Shown here: one piece after another, positions 7,294 through 13,043 of the stretch
Layout: each line of letters begins with the position of its first letter
How positions within the stretch are numbered: position 1 is the stretch's first letter
Translations under genes and position numbers: made by a program
The notes under the pieces: generated by a model
Told to the model about the DNA's origin: nothing
The model's input: the letters and a program-made list of their open reading frames with translations, nothing else
Database searches by the model: none
NCBI GenBank assembly: GCA_947169505.1
Contig: CAMVPZ010000011.1
Coordinates: 1 to 13,920 of the forward strand
Reading direction: 5' to 3'
DNA length: 13,920 nucleotides
DNA from: an uncultured Pseudomonadota bacterium
GTDB taxonomy: Bacteria; Pseudomonadota; Alphaproteobacteria; Rs-D84

Positions 7294-8103
7294 ATGGAAA
7301 TTCGTAAACCAAATATTTTTGTCATACCTATTAAATTTTTATGGTTCATGATTGCATGGGCGCTGGTTTTGATAAATGCTTTTGTCCTGTGCCTTATTCC
7401 AAAAAGTAAATTGTCGGTTCAATATATGCAATTTTTCATGCGTCAATTTAATTTTATGACTGGTGTAAAATTCAAAGTACGTGGAAAATTATCAACAAAA
7501 CGCCCATTGCTTTGCGTGTGCAATCATATATCAGTATTTGAAATGGCTACTATACCTGTGGCACTTGGTGGTTCATTTTTTGGTAAAAAAGAAATTGGTG
7601 AATGGCCATTGATTGGTTGGATTGCAAAAAAATTTGGTGTGGTTTTTATTGACCGTCGCCCTTCACATGCGATTGAAGCTTTGAATAAAATCAAATCCGA
7701 ACTGAACAAAGTTGATTATCCAATGTTTATATTTCCAGAGGGTACGACTACAAATGGCGCTTATGTAAAACAGTTCAAAAGTTCTATGTTCGATATCGTT
7801 GAAAAAACTGGTATAACTGTGCAACCCATAGTTATTCATTACAGATTAAAGGACGGTACAAAAATAAGCGATGAAGACATGGCAAATCATTTTGCTTATT
7901 TTGATAATTGTAAACAAGATTGTGGCCCACATTGTAAAAAGGAACGAAGTGCTTTTGAACAGGTTTTTCATGTAATGTTATTGGGTGGATTCTTGGTTGA
8001 AATTGATGTATTACCCGTTCCCGATTTATCGGGTATGGATAGAAAACAAATGGCAAATACACTGCACGAAATAATTTCAAAAGAATATATGAAAAATAAA
8101 TAA
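7294..8103 (+). CDS. plsC: PlsC/OlsA-like 1-acyl-glycerol-3-phosphate (or lyso-ornithine lipid) acyltransferase
   Basis: A 269-residue LPLAT-family membrane acyltransferase. A single hydrophobic segment (about 10-36) anchors it to the inner membrane. Acyltransferase block I is NHISVFE (77-83), with Glu in place of the usual Asp of the HX4D pair, and block III is FPEGTTTNG (147-155). Family enzymes use acyl-ACP or acyl-CoA to acylate lysophosphatidate, or lyso-ornithine lipid in OlsA. The start is only 2 bp after olsB with no strong ribosome-binding site of its own, which suggests translational coupling and a role in ornithine-lipid synthesis. Whether it is the cell's sole PlsC or a dedicated OlsA cannot be told here. 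Residues 205-216 hold three cysteines and a histidine not typical of the family. Confidence 0.82.
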   Translation: MEIRKPNIFVIPIKFLWFMIAWALVLINAFVLCLIPKSKLSVQYMQFFMRQFNFMTGVKFKVRGKLSTKRPLLCVCNHISVFEMATIPVALGGSFFGKKEIGEWPLIGWIAKKFGVVFIDRRPSHAIEALNKIKSELNKVDYPMFIFPEGTTTNGAYVKQFKSSMFDIVEKTGITVQPIVIHYRLKDGTKISDEDMANHFAYFDNCKQDCGPHCKKERSAFEQVFHVMLLGGFLVEIDVLPVPDLSGMDRKQMANTLHEIISKEYMKNK

Positions 8104-8124
8104 TCAATAATAAAGAGTAAAAAA

Positions 8125-9561
8125 ATGAAAACAGCAATTACACCAACAAGAAGTGAAAATTTTAACGAATGGTATCAAAATTTAATTGTGGCCGCAGATT
8201 TGGCAGAAAATTCACCTGTGCGTGGTTGTATGACTATTAAACCTTATGGTTGGGCAATTTGGGAATTAATGCGTGATGAAATGGATAAACGTATCAAGGC
8301 AAGCGGTGTATTAAATGCAAACTTTCCATTATTGATACCTATTAATTTCTTTAACAAAGAAGCCGAACACGTCGCAGGATTCGCAAAAGAATGTGCGGTT
8401 GTCACACATCACAGATTGAAAATGATTGACGGTTCTTTGCAACCAGATCCAGATGCAAAATTAACAGAAGCCTATATTATTCGTCCAACGTCTGAAACAA
8501 TTATTGGTGAAGCAATGTCCCGTTGGGTTCAATCTCATCGTGATTTGCCTTTGAAATTAAATCAGTGGGTGAATGTTATGCGTTGGGAAATGCGTCCAAG
8601 ATTATTCTTAAGAACCGCTGAATTTAATTGGCAAGAAGGGCATAATGTTTTTGCTACGCATAGCGAGGCTAATGAAGATGCACGCAAAATGCATAAAATG
8701 TATGCTGAATATATGGCGAATGTTTTGGCAATACCTGTTATAATGGGTGAAAAAACCCCAGAAGAAAGATTTGCTGGCGCAGATCATACATATACGGTTG
8801 AACAAATTATGCAAGACGGCAAGGCTTTACAAGCTGGAACATCGCATGATTTAGGACAACATTTCGCAAAATCGTTTGATATAAAATATTTGGGCACAGA
8901 TGGTAAATTAAATTATGGTTGGACAACATCTTGGGGAACATCAACCCGAATGATGGGCGGTTTGTTTATGACTCATTCTGACGATGACGGTTTGGTATTA
9001 CCACCGGCTGTTGCACCTTATCAGGTTGTTATTATTCCAATTACACGTGATGAAAATGCTGATTCATTAAATAAATTCGCACATGAAGTTAGTGAACAAT
9101 TACAGAAACATGATATACGTGTATTCGTTGATGATACCGATATGCGCAGTTCTGATAAAATGTGGAAGTGGATAAAACGTGGTGCCCCAATACGTGTTGA
9201 AATCGGCGAACGTGAAATGAATGAAAAGACTTTGACAATTACACGTCGTGATTTGGGTAAATCTTCTAAAACAACTGTGTCAGTCGAACATTTTATCAAC
9301 GATGCAAAAAATATGTTAGATACAATTCAACACGATATGTTGGTTGCCGTTGAAAAACGCAATAAAACAATGATTACAGAAGTATCCAGTTTGGCTGAAT
9401 TGGAATCTGCTTTGGAATCTGGTAAAATTGGATTTTTCCGTATTAAATACGAACAAACAACAAACGATGAATTTGATGGTTTAATTGAAAAGTATAAAAT
9501 CAGCAGACGTTGTTTGGATGACAAAGACCCGTCATATGTATTTGTTGCGAAATCATATTAA
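8125..9561 (+). CDS. proS: Proline--tRNA ligase, archaeal/eukaryotic type
   Basis: A 478-residue class II synthetase that charges tRNA-Pro. RPTSET (120-125), the motif 2 loop around MRWEMRPRLFLRTAEFNWQEGH (in pieces, 152-173) and motif 3 GTSTRMMGG (271-279, Arg275) are clear. The anticodon-binding domain covers about 298-400 and a C-terminal domain ends in YVFVAKSY. The terminal tyrosine, the length and the lack of an inserted editing (INS) domain are features of the archaeal/eukaryotic-like form, also found in some bacteria. Alphaproteobacteria usually carry a short bacterial-type ProRS instead. The zinc-site cysteines of the C-terminal domain are reduced to one (Cys463). AAGAG (8113-8117) precedes the ATG, and the gene starts 21 bp after plsC and is probably in its operon. 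Confidence 0.92.
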   Translation: MKTAITPTRSENFNEWYQNLIVAADLAENSPVRGCMTIKPYGWAIWELMRDEMDKRIKASGVLNANFPLLIPINFFNKEAEHVAGFAKECAVVTHHRLKMIDGSLQPDPDAKLTEAYIIRPTSETIIGEAMSRWVQSHRDLPLKLNQWVNVMRWEMRPRLFLRTAEFNWQEGHNVFATHSEANEDARKMHKMYAEYMANVLAIPVIMGEKTPEERFAGADHTYTVEQIMQDGKALQAGTSHDLGQHFAKSFDIKYLGTDGKLNYGWTTSWGTSTRMMGGLFMTHSDDDGLVLPPAVAPYQVVIIPITRDENADSLNKFAHEVSEQLQKHDIRVFVDDTDMRSSDKMWKWIKRGAPIRVEIGEREMNEKTLTITRRDLGKSSKTTVSVEHFINDAKNMLDTIQHDMLVAVEKRNKTMITEVSSLAELESALESGKIGFFRIKYEQTTNDEFDGLIEKYKISRRCLDDKDPSYVFVAKSY

Positions 9562-9564
9562 AAT

Positions 9565-9590
9565 ACCGCCCGTTTGGGCGGTGTTTTTAT
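9565..9590. terminator. Intrinsic terminator shared by proS and the convergent gene
   Basis: ACCGCCC (9565-9571) pairs perfectly with GGGCGGT (9576-9582) around GTTT, followed by GTTTTTAT on the plus strand. The plus-strand T-run overlaps the stop codon of the convergent gene (9587-9589). On the minus strand the hairpin is followed by ATTTTAAT, so weaker termination that way is possible. Confidence 0.88.
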
Positions 9591-10339
9591 TTCTTACATG
9601 CCAATAATATATTGTCTGTTATTGCTTTTTGGGTTGTGCCACGGGAATTTAAAATTATTGTATTTTTTCCACCCATTAAAAAGCATAATGGTTCGAATGT
9701 TCCCGCAACTACCGACAAAGATTTAAATATTGCGTTTCCTGTATTAATGTTATCAACAACAATAATATCTGCGATTTCACCGGTTAAATGTTTTTCGTTA
9801 CGAACATCCGCATCCAGCGCAACATCTAATTGTTCAATTCGCAAAGTCCCCGCCGGAAATTCATCTTTGTGTGCCGTCCACCATGCATATAATACAGGTG
9901 ATAATTTGGTATTTGTATCACCGCCCGCAGAAATCAGTGATATAAACGGTGCACGTTCTTTATTCAAAACTTTGCCAAAAAGTGCGACCGCATTTTGGAT
10001 AATATGTGTTAATTGATTTTCGTCTGGGAACGGAATACACGCCGCATCTGTTAAAATAAAAGGCGGACGTTTTTTTGTTATATCCATAAATACAGCACAA
10101 TGTGTTAAATAAAATTTTTCTTGCGTTTTTAATTTTTTATTTATTGCAATTATACGACGTAAAAAATCATCACTGTGAATATCGCATTTCATCAAAATTA
10201 ATTCTTCATCACCAGATGGCAATTCGTCCGTTTCTGGTGCAGTTTCCCAGCCCGATATATCTGGACATTCACGCATAGCATTTTCAATTGCGTTTTTATA
10301 TTTATCAGTGATTTCACCAAAGCATAAAATTTTTTTCAT
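9587..10339 (-). CDS. Phosphate acetyl/butyryltransferase-family protein (short)
   Basis: A 250-residue protein matching the C-terminal two thirds of phosphate butyryl/acetyltransferases. Conserved-looking blocks are FILTDAACIPFPD (94-106), IIQNAVALFGKV (113-124), ADIIVVDNINTGNAIFKSL (190-208) and ILNSRG (229-234), the last containing the Ser-Arg pair needed in phosphotransacetylase. Such enzymes exchange CoA of an acyl-CoA for phosphate. Butyryl enzymes are about 300 residues, so this one is shortened in the N-terminal domain (roughly residues 1-75 are hard to align). No acetate or butyrate kinase is adjacent. The ATG has AAAGGAAAG a few bases upstream on the minus strand. The gene is divergent from L-lactate dehydrogenase, hinting at a fermentation role; substrate unknown. 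Confidence 0.72.
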   Translation of the reverse strand: MKKILCFGEITDKYKNAIENAMRECPDISGWETAPETDELPSGDEELILMKCDIHSDDFLRRIIAINKKLKTQEKFYLTHCAVFMDITKKRPPFILTDAACIPFPDENQLTHIIQNAVALFGKVLNKERAPFISLISAGGDTNTKLSPVLYAWWTAHKDEFPAGTLRIEQLDVALDADVRNEKHLTGEIADIIVVDNINTGNAIFKSLSVVAGTFEPLCFLMGGKNTIILNSRGTTQKAITDNILLACKK

Positions 10340-10406
10340 CTAATCTTTCCTTTTTGACCTTGGGAATCTTAGCAAAATATAAATATTTTTATCAAACACT
10401 TTTTTA

Positions 10407-10435
10407 TGGTATAATTATTACAAATATAACAGGAG
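10407..10435 (+). promoter_or_regulatory. Extended -10 promoter and ribosome-binding site of ldh
   Basis: TG-G-TATAAT (10407-10415) is a perfect extended -10 element; no convincing -35 is seen 16-18 bp upstream. AGGAG (10431-10435) lies 6 bases before the ATG at 10442. Confidence 0.65.
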
Positions 10436-10441
10436 AAAAAC

Positions 10442-11371
10442 ATGAAAATAGCAATCATTGGCGTTGGTTCAGTTGGTTCTGCGGTTGCAACAGCCGTACG
10501 AAATACAGGTCTTGCACACGAAATAGTTTTATTTGACAGGGATGGTGTACGTGCACGTGCTGCAGCCGAAGATTTAGGACACGCATCTGCTTTTTCATAC
10601 GATATAAAAATCACAGCAGTCAGTACTTACCGTGCAATACGTGGCAGTGATATAGTTATTATTGCCGCCGGCGCAAATCAAAAAGTTGGTGAAACACGCA
10701 CTGATTTATTGCACAAAAATGCGACAGTGATTGAAGACATTATACCACGTGTTATGGATAACGTTGATGCGAAAAATGTGAAAATTATTATCGTCACAAA
10801 TCCTTTGGACGTTATGGTTATGTTGGCACAAAAATTATCAAGATTACCCGCAAGCCGTGTTATCGGTACCGGCACGATGTTAGATTCTGCCCGTTTTAAA
10901 ATTATTTTATCACGTCATTTGGATGTATCGACACGTTCTATATCTTCATACGTATTGGGTGAACATGGTGATTCTTCAGTTATAAATTGGTCTTCGGTTT
11001 ATGTTGGCGGAATTGCTTTGGATGATTTTTGTAAACAAACAAAAATATCCTTGCCACAAACTACACGCAACACTATTGAACATCGTGTTAAAAACGCAGC
11101 CTATGAAATTATCCAAGGTCGTGGCGCAACATGGGACGGTATTGGCGCAGCGGTCGCAGATTTATTACATGCAATAATCAATGACGAAAAACGTATTCTT
11201 ACAACTTCGGTTGTTGAAGGTGTTGGAAAAACAGCAGTTGCTATGTCCTTACCACGCATCATCGGTGAACGTGGCGCAATAAAAACTTTGCACACAAAAA
11301 TGAATACAACAGAATCAAATGCTTTGCGCAAAAGCGCAAAAATCATTCGAAAAAATTTCGATTTGTTATAA
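10442..11371 (+). CDS. ldh: L-lactate dehydrogenase
   Basis: A 309-residue member of the LDH/MDH family, reducing pyruvate to L-lactate with NADH. The nucleotide-binding GVGSVG is at 7-12 and Asp32 ends the second strand, as in NAD-specific enzymes. The substrate loop reads GANQKVGETR: Gln80 sits at the position that is Gln in lactate and Arg in malate dehydrogenases, and Arg86 is the mobile-loop arginine. LDSARF carries Asp148 and Arg151, and GEHGDS carries the catalytic His175. The start is supported by AGGAG and by the glycine motif at the usual distance. It is transcribed from its own promoter, divergently from the PTA/PTB-like gene. Loop residues alone make malate less likely but do not exclude it. 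Confidence 0.88.
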   Translation: MKIAIIGVGSVGSAVATAVRNTGLAHEIVLFDRDGVRARAAAEDLGHASAFSYDIKITAVSTYRAIRGSDIVIIAAGANQKVGETRTDLLHKNATVIEDIIPRVMDNVDAKNVKIIIVTNPLDVMVMLAQKLSRLPASRVIGTGTMLDSARFKIILSRHLDVSTRSISSYVLGEHGDSSVINWSSVYVGGIALDDFCKQTKISLPQTTRNTIEHRVKNAAYEIIQGRGATWDGIGAAVADLLHAIINDEKRILTTSVVEGVGKTAVAMSLPRIIGERGAIKTLHTKMNTTESNALRKSAKIIRKNFDLL

Positions 11372-11393
11372 AAGAAATCAATCTTATAGCCAC

Positions 11394-11440
11394 GAAAATA
11401 TCCTGTGTTATATTAAAAACCAGATGCACAGGATTTTTTC
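11394..11440 (+). promoter_or_regulatory. Hairpin with T-run overlapping promoter and ribosome-binding site
   Basis: GAAAATATCCTGTG (11394-11407) and CACAGGATTTTTTC (11427-11440) are complementary at 13 of 14 positions across a 19-base loop. A transcript reading through from ldh would form this stem and meet a T-run, so it may terminate. The stem would also hide AGGA (11430-11433), the ribosome-binding site of the next gene, whose ATG follows at 11441. A transcript starting from the -10 box in the loop would lack the 5' arm and leave that site free. Confidence 0.6.
11406..11414 (+). promoter_or_regulatory. Extended -10 promoter of the small GNAT gene
   Basis: TG-T-TATATT (11406-11414) fits an extended -10 element; the -35 region is weak. 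It lies in the 5' arm and loop of the inverted repeat, so a repressor bound to that repeat would block it. A start near 11421 would give a leader of about 20 bases. Confidence 0.45.
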
Positions 11441-11746
11441 ATGAACAAAAAAGATATAACTTTTGAAATTGGTGATAACGGATGTCGCATGTACGCAATT
11501 TGCAACGGAGAAAAAATCGGCAATATATTTTTCGTACGCACAGGACCTGATAAAATTATAATTTCTGATGCGGAAATAGATGAAAAATATTCCACAACAG
11601 AAATTGAATTATATTTACTTCAAGAAATCATCACAATGGCACGCAAACAACATCGAAAAATTATTTCTATATGTCCGTATATTTCACATATATTCACTCA
11701 ACATCCAGAATTTGATGACGTACGAATGCTAAACACAGGCCGATAA
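11441..11746 (+). CDS. Small YjdJ-type (COG2388-like) GNAT-fold protein, degenerate
   Basis: A 101-residue protein resembling the short single-domain acetyltransferases of Pfam Acetyltransf_CG. Matches are the glycine turn GEKIGNIFF (23-31), IISDAEID (40-47, in place of the family's DHTEV), the helix LLQEIITMARKQHRKI (59-74) and the closing CPYISHIFTQHPEFDDV (78-94), which corresponds to the family's CpYv...hpey. The acetyl-CoA loop (R/Q-x-x-G-x-G/A) that should sit near 48-55 reads KYSTTEIE, with no glycines, so activity is doubtful. AGGA lies 7 bases before the ATG. It stands downstream of ldh but appears to have its own promoter. Its stop codon touches the terminator of the convergent gene. 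Confidence 0.62.
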   Translation: MNKKDITFEIGDNGCRMYAICNGEKIGNIFFVRTGPDKIIISDAEIDEKYSTTEIELYLLQEIITMARKQHRKIISICPYISHIFTQHPEFDDVRMLNTGR

Positions 11747-11780
11747 AAAAAGTCCGCCACATGTTTAATTGTGGCGGGAC
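11745..11780 (-). terminator. Intrinsic terminator of the minus-strand hypothetical gene
   Basis: On the minus strand GTCCCGCCACA pairs with TGTGGCGGAC (one bulged base) around an 8-base loop and is followed by seven T residues (plus-strand A-run 11745-11751). The T-run overlaps the stop codon of the convergent GNAT gene. On the plus strand no T-run follows, so this serves the minus-strand gene, and it supports that gene being real. Confidence 0.85.
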
Positions 11781-11812
11781 CCCCTTCCTTCCGCATATAC
11801 ACGGAAACTGAA

Positions 11813-12148
11813 TTATGCAGCCATACGATTTGAAGATTTTTCTTCGCCGTGTTCTGCATCCAATATTTTTTTTGCTTCTGCAAAGACCATTTCTTTGACA
11901 CGCAGCGCCAAATCTTGGGTTTCCAAGCTTTCCGCAGCGACATCGAAATTGTCTGTTCGTATTTGCAACGAAACATATGCGCCAACCAAAGCCCCACGAG
12001 ACAAGTCTTCAATAGAACGTGGTGCATTGTTTTTACCGATGTGCAATTCGTCACTTAAAGAAACGATTTGCCGATCAGCGTTAACCCATACAGTCGTTGT
12101 CAAAACTTTATCCAGAGCAATCATTATCTCTTTTATGTTTTTTGACAT
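11813..12148 (-). CDS. Hypothetical protein, 111 residues, unknown function
   Basis: I do not recognise this protein. The chosen start is the ATG at 12148 because AAGGAAGGGGG lies just upstream; an upstream in-frame start at 12187 would be inside an AT-rich hairpin and lacks such a site. The product has no signal peptide or membrane segment. Residues 1-15 and 70-100 look helical, with a middle part containing TTTVWVNADRQIVSLSDEL (18-36) and a Gly/Ala segment SRGALVGAYVSLQI (51-64). The C-terminal 20 residues are charged. Cysteines are absent. The strong ribosome-binding site and dedicated terminator argue for a well expressed monocistronic cytoplasmic protein. It is convergent with the GNAT gene and divergent from mraZ. 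Confidence 0.7.
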   Translation of the reverse strand: MSKNIKEIMIALDKVLTTTVWVNADRQIVSLSDELHIGKNNAPRSIEDLSRGALVGAYVSLQIRTDNFDVAAESLETQDLALRVKEMVFAEAKKILDAEHGEEKSSNRMAA

Positions 12149-12410
12149 ATGTTTCCCCCTTCCTTTTTTGTTTGTAAGAAAAAACAAAAAATTATTGTAT
12201 TTACCGATGTATTTACAATTTTTTATTTTTATTTTTTCCCAATTGTTAAAATTTTCCAGATTTCCGGTTTTTCCCGAATTTCTGGGGCCCTTTTCCTTCC
12301 TTCTGCTTGTCTATACAACCATCTTAGAACAAAAACGAATCGCAGGTCAAGTGCAAAATTTAATTATTTGTATTTTATTTAAAAAATACCAGATTTTACA
12401 GCATTACAAC
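12149..12410. other. Noncoding AT- and pyrimidine-rich intergenic region
   Basis: No supportable gene is seen in this stretch between the hypothetical gene and the mraZ control region. It contains a perfect 10-bp inverted repeat, TTTTTTGTTT (12164-12173) / AAACAAAAAA (12182-12191), which in the minus-strand message would form a U/A stem directly before the ribosome-binding site of the hypothetical gene. From about 12230 to 12310 the plus strand is dominated by T and C, including CCTTCC runs. The minus-strand promoter must lie here, but I cannot place it convincingly. Confidence 0.5.
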
Positions 12411-12466
12411 ACATAAAACCATAAAATCCCATAAATTGATTATTATTTGTCATTGACAACCATAAA
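12411..12466. promoter_or_regulatory. Repeated CCATAAA boxes upstream of mraZ, possible MraZ operator
   Basis: ACATAAA (12411-12417), CCATAAA (12419-12425), CCATAAA (12429-12435) and CCATAAA (12460-12466) occur within 56 bp; the second and third are exactly 10 bp apart. Read on the minus strand they give TATGG/TGGGA units at 10-bp spacing. E. coli MraZ binds TGGGN repeats separated by 5 bases upstream of its own gene, so autoregulation is a reasonable inference. Only one of these copies has the full TGGG, and the fourth lies between the -35 and -10 boxes. Confidence 0.4.
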
Positions 12467-12481
12467 AACATTTGCTAAATT
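12453..12481 (+). promoter_or_regulatory. mraZ promoter
   Basis: A consensus TTGACA (12453-12458) is followed after 17 bp by TAAATT (12476-12481), preceded by TGC, which makes an extended -10. This is the strongest full promoter in the window. Its position shows that the upstream TTG at 12472 is not the real mraZ start. Confidence 0.8.
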
Positions 12482-12525
12482 CGCACTTGAAGAACAAAAG
12501 CAACAATAAATACCGGATATTTAAA

Positions 12526-12975
12526 ATGGGTCTTTTTCTTTCATCTTATGAAAATCGTTTGGATACCAAGGGACGTATTTCTGTTCCGGCTGCTTTTCGT
12601 TCTTCACTTAACAATGAAAATTTTCCTGGGGTTGTGCTTTATCGTTCTTTCACACATAATTGTATTGAGGGATTATCCATGTCCCGCATGGAAAAAATTG
12701 CAAATGCCACTGACAAAATGGGCATGTTCGATAATGATTTGGACGATTTAACCGCCCTTGTTTTTGCAGATGCACGACCATTAACTTTTGATGTGACGGG
12801 TCGTATAATTATTCCGCCTGAATTATTAAAGCATGCAAATATAACGGATACCGCTTTGTTTGTTGGTCGTGGAAACAGCTTTCAAATTTGGAATCCATCT
12901 GATTTCGCAAATGCGCAAAAAAATTCTTTATCCAATTTGCGTAAAATTCGCCCCAGTTTAAAAATTACAGATTAA
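12526..12975 (+). CDS. mraZ: Transcriptional regulator MraZ
   Basis: A 149-residue protein of two SpoVT-AbrB-type DNA-binding repeats, the normal length. Repeat one carries DTKGRISVPAAFR (13-25) and repeat two DVTGRIIIPPEL (89-100), the paired signature of MraZ. The family forms ring-shaped oligomers that bind repeats in the promoter of the division and cell-wall (dcw) cluster and usually repress it. I chose the ATG at 12526 because the family begins MGxFL/MGLFLSSYEN and GGA (12515-12517) sits 8 bases upstream; the longer frame starts inside the promoter. The next gene on the same strand is a secreted protein with its own promoter, not rsmH, so the usual mraZ-rsmH-ftsL order is not seen here. 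Confidence 0.95.
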   Translation: MGLFLSSYENRLDTKGRISVPAAFRSSLNNENFPGVVLYRSFTHNCIEGLSMSRMEKIANATDKMGMFDNDLDDLTALVFADARPLTFDVTGRIIIPPELLKHANITDTALFVGRGNSFQIWNPSDFANAQKNSLSNLRKIRPSLKITD

Positions 12976-12989
12976 TATATAATTTGTGC

Positions 12990-13035
12990 TTGTAAAGATT
13001 TGACTAATGTGATAAAATTATTACACAAGGAAGGG
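12990..13035 (+). promoter_or_regulatory. Promoter and ribosome-binding site of the secreted protein gene
   Basis: TTGTAA (12990-12995) and TAAAAT (13013-13018) are 17 bp apart, with TGA forming an extended -10 (13010-13012). AAGGAAGGG (13027-13035) is a very strong ribosome-binding site 8 bases before the ATG at 13044. The promoter starts only 15 bp after the mraZ stop. Confidence 0.65.
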
Positions 13036-13043
13036 TGTAAAAA

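Noticed and set aside
11752..11780. Terminator for the plus-strand GNAT gene
   Set aside because: On the plus strand the stem is followed by CCCCCTTCC, not a T-run; the T-run is only on the minus strand.
11769..12416. 215-codon open frame on the plus strand
   Set aside because: It begins with a TTG inside a terminator stem, has no ribosome-binding site, runs antisense to the gene at 11813-12148 (which has both a strong site and a terminator), and its C-terminal half is low-complexity Phe/Leu/Ile from a T-rich tract.
12472..12525. TTG at 12472 as the mraZ start
   Set aside because: It would add 18 residues absent from the family and lies inside the -10 region of the mraZ promoter.
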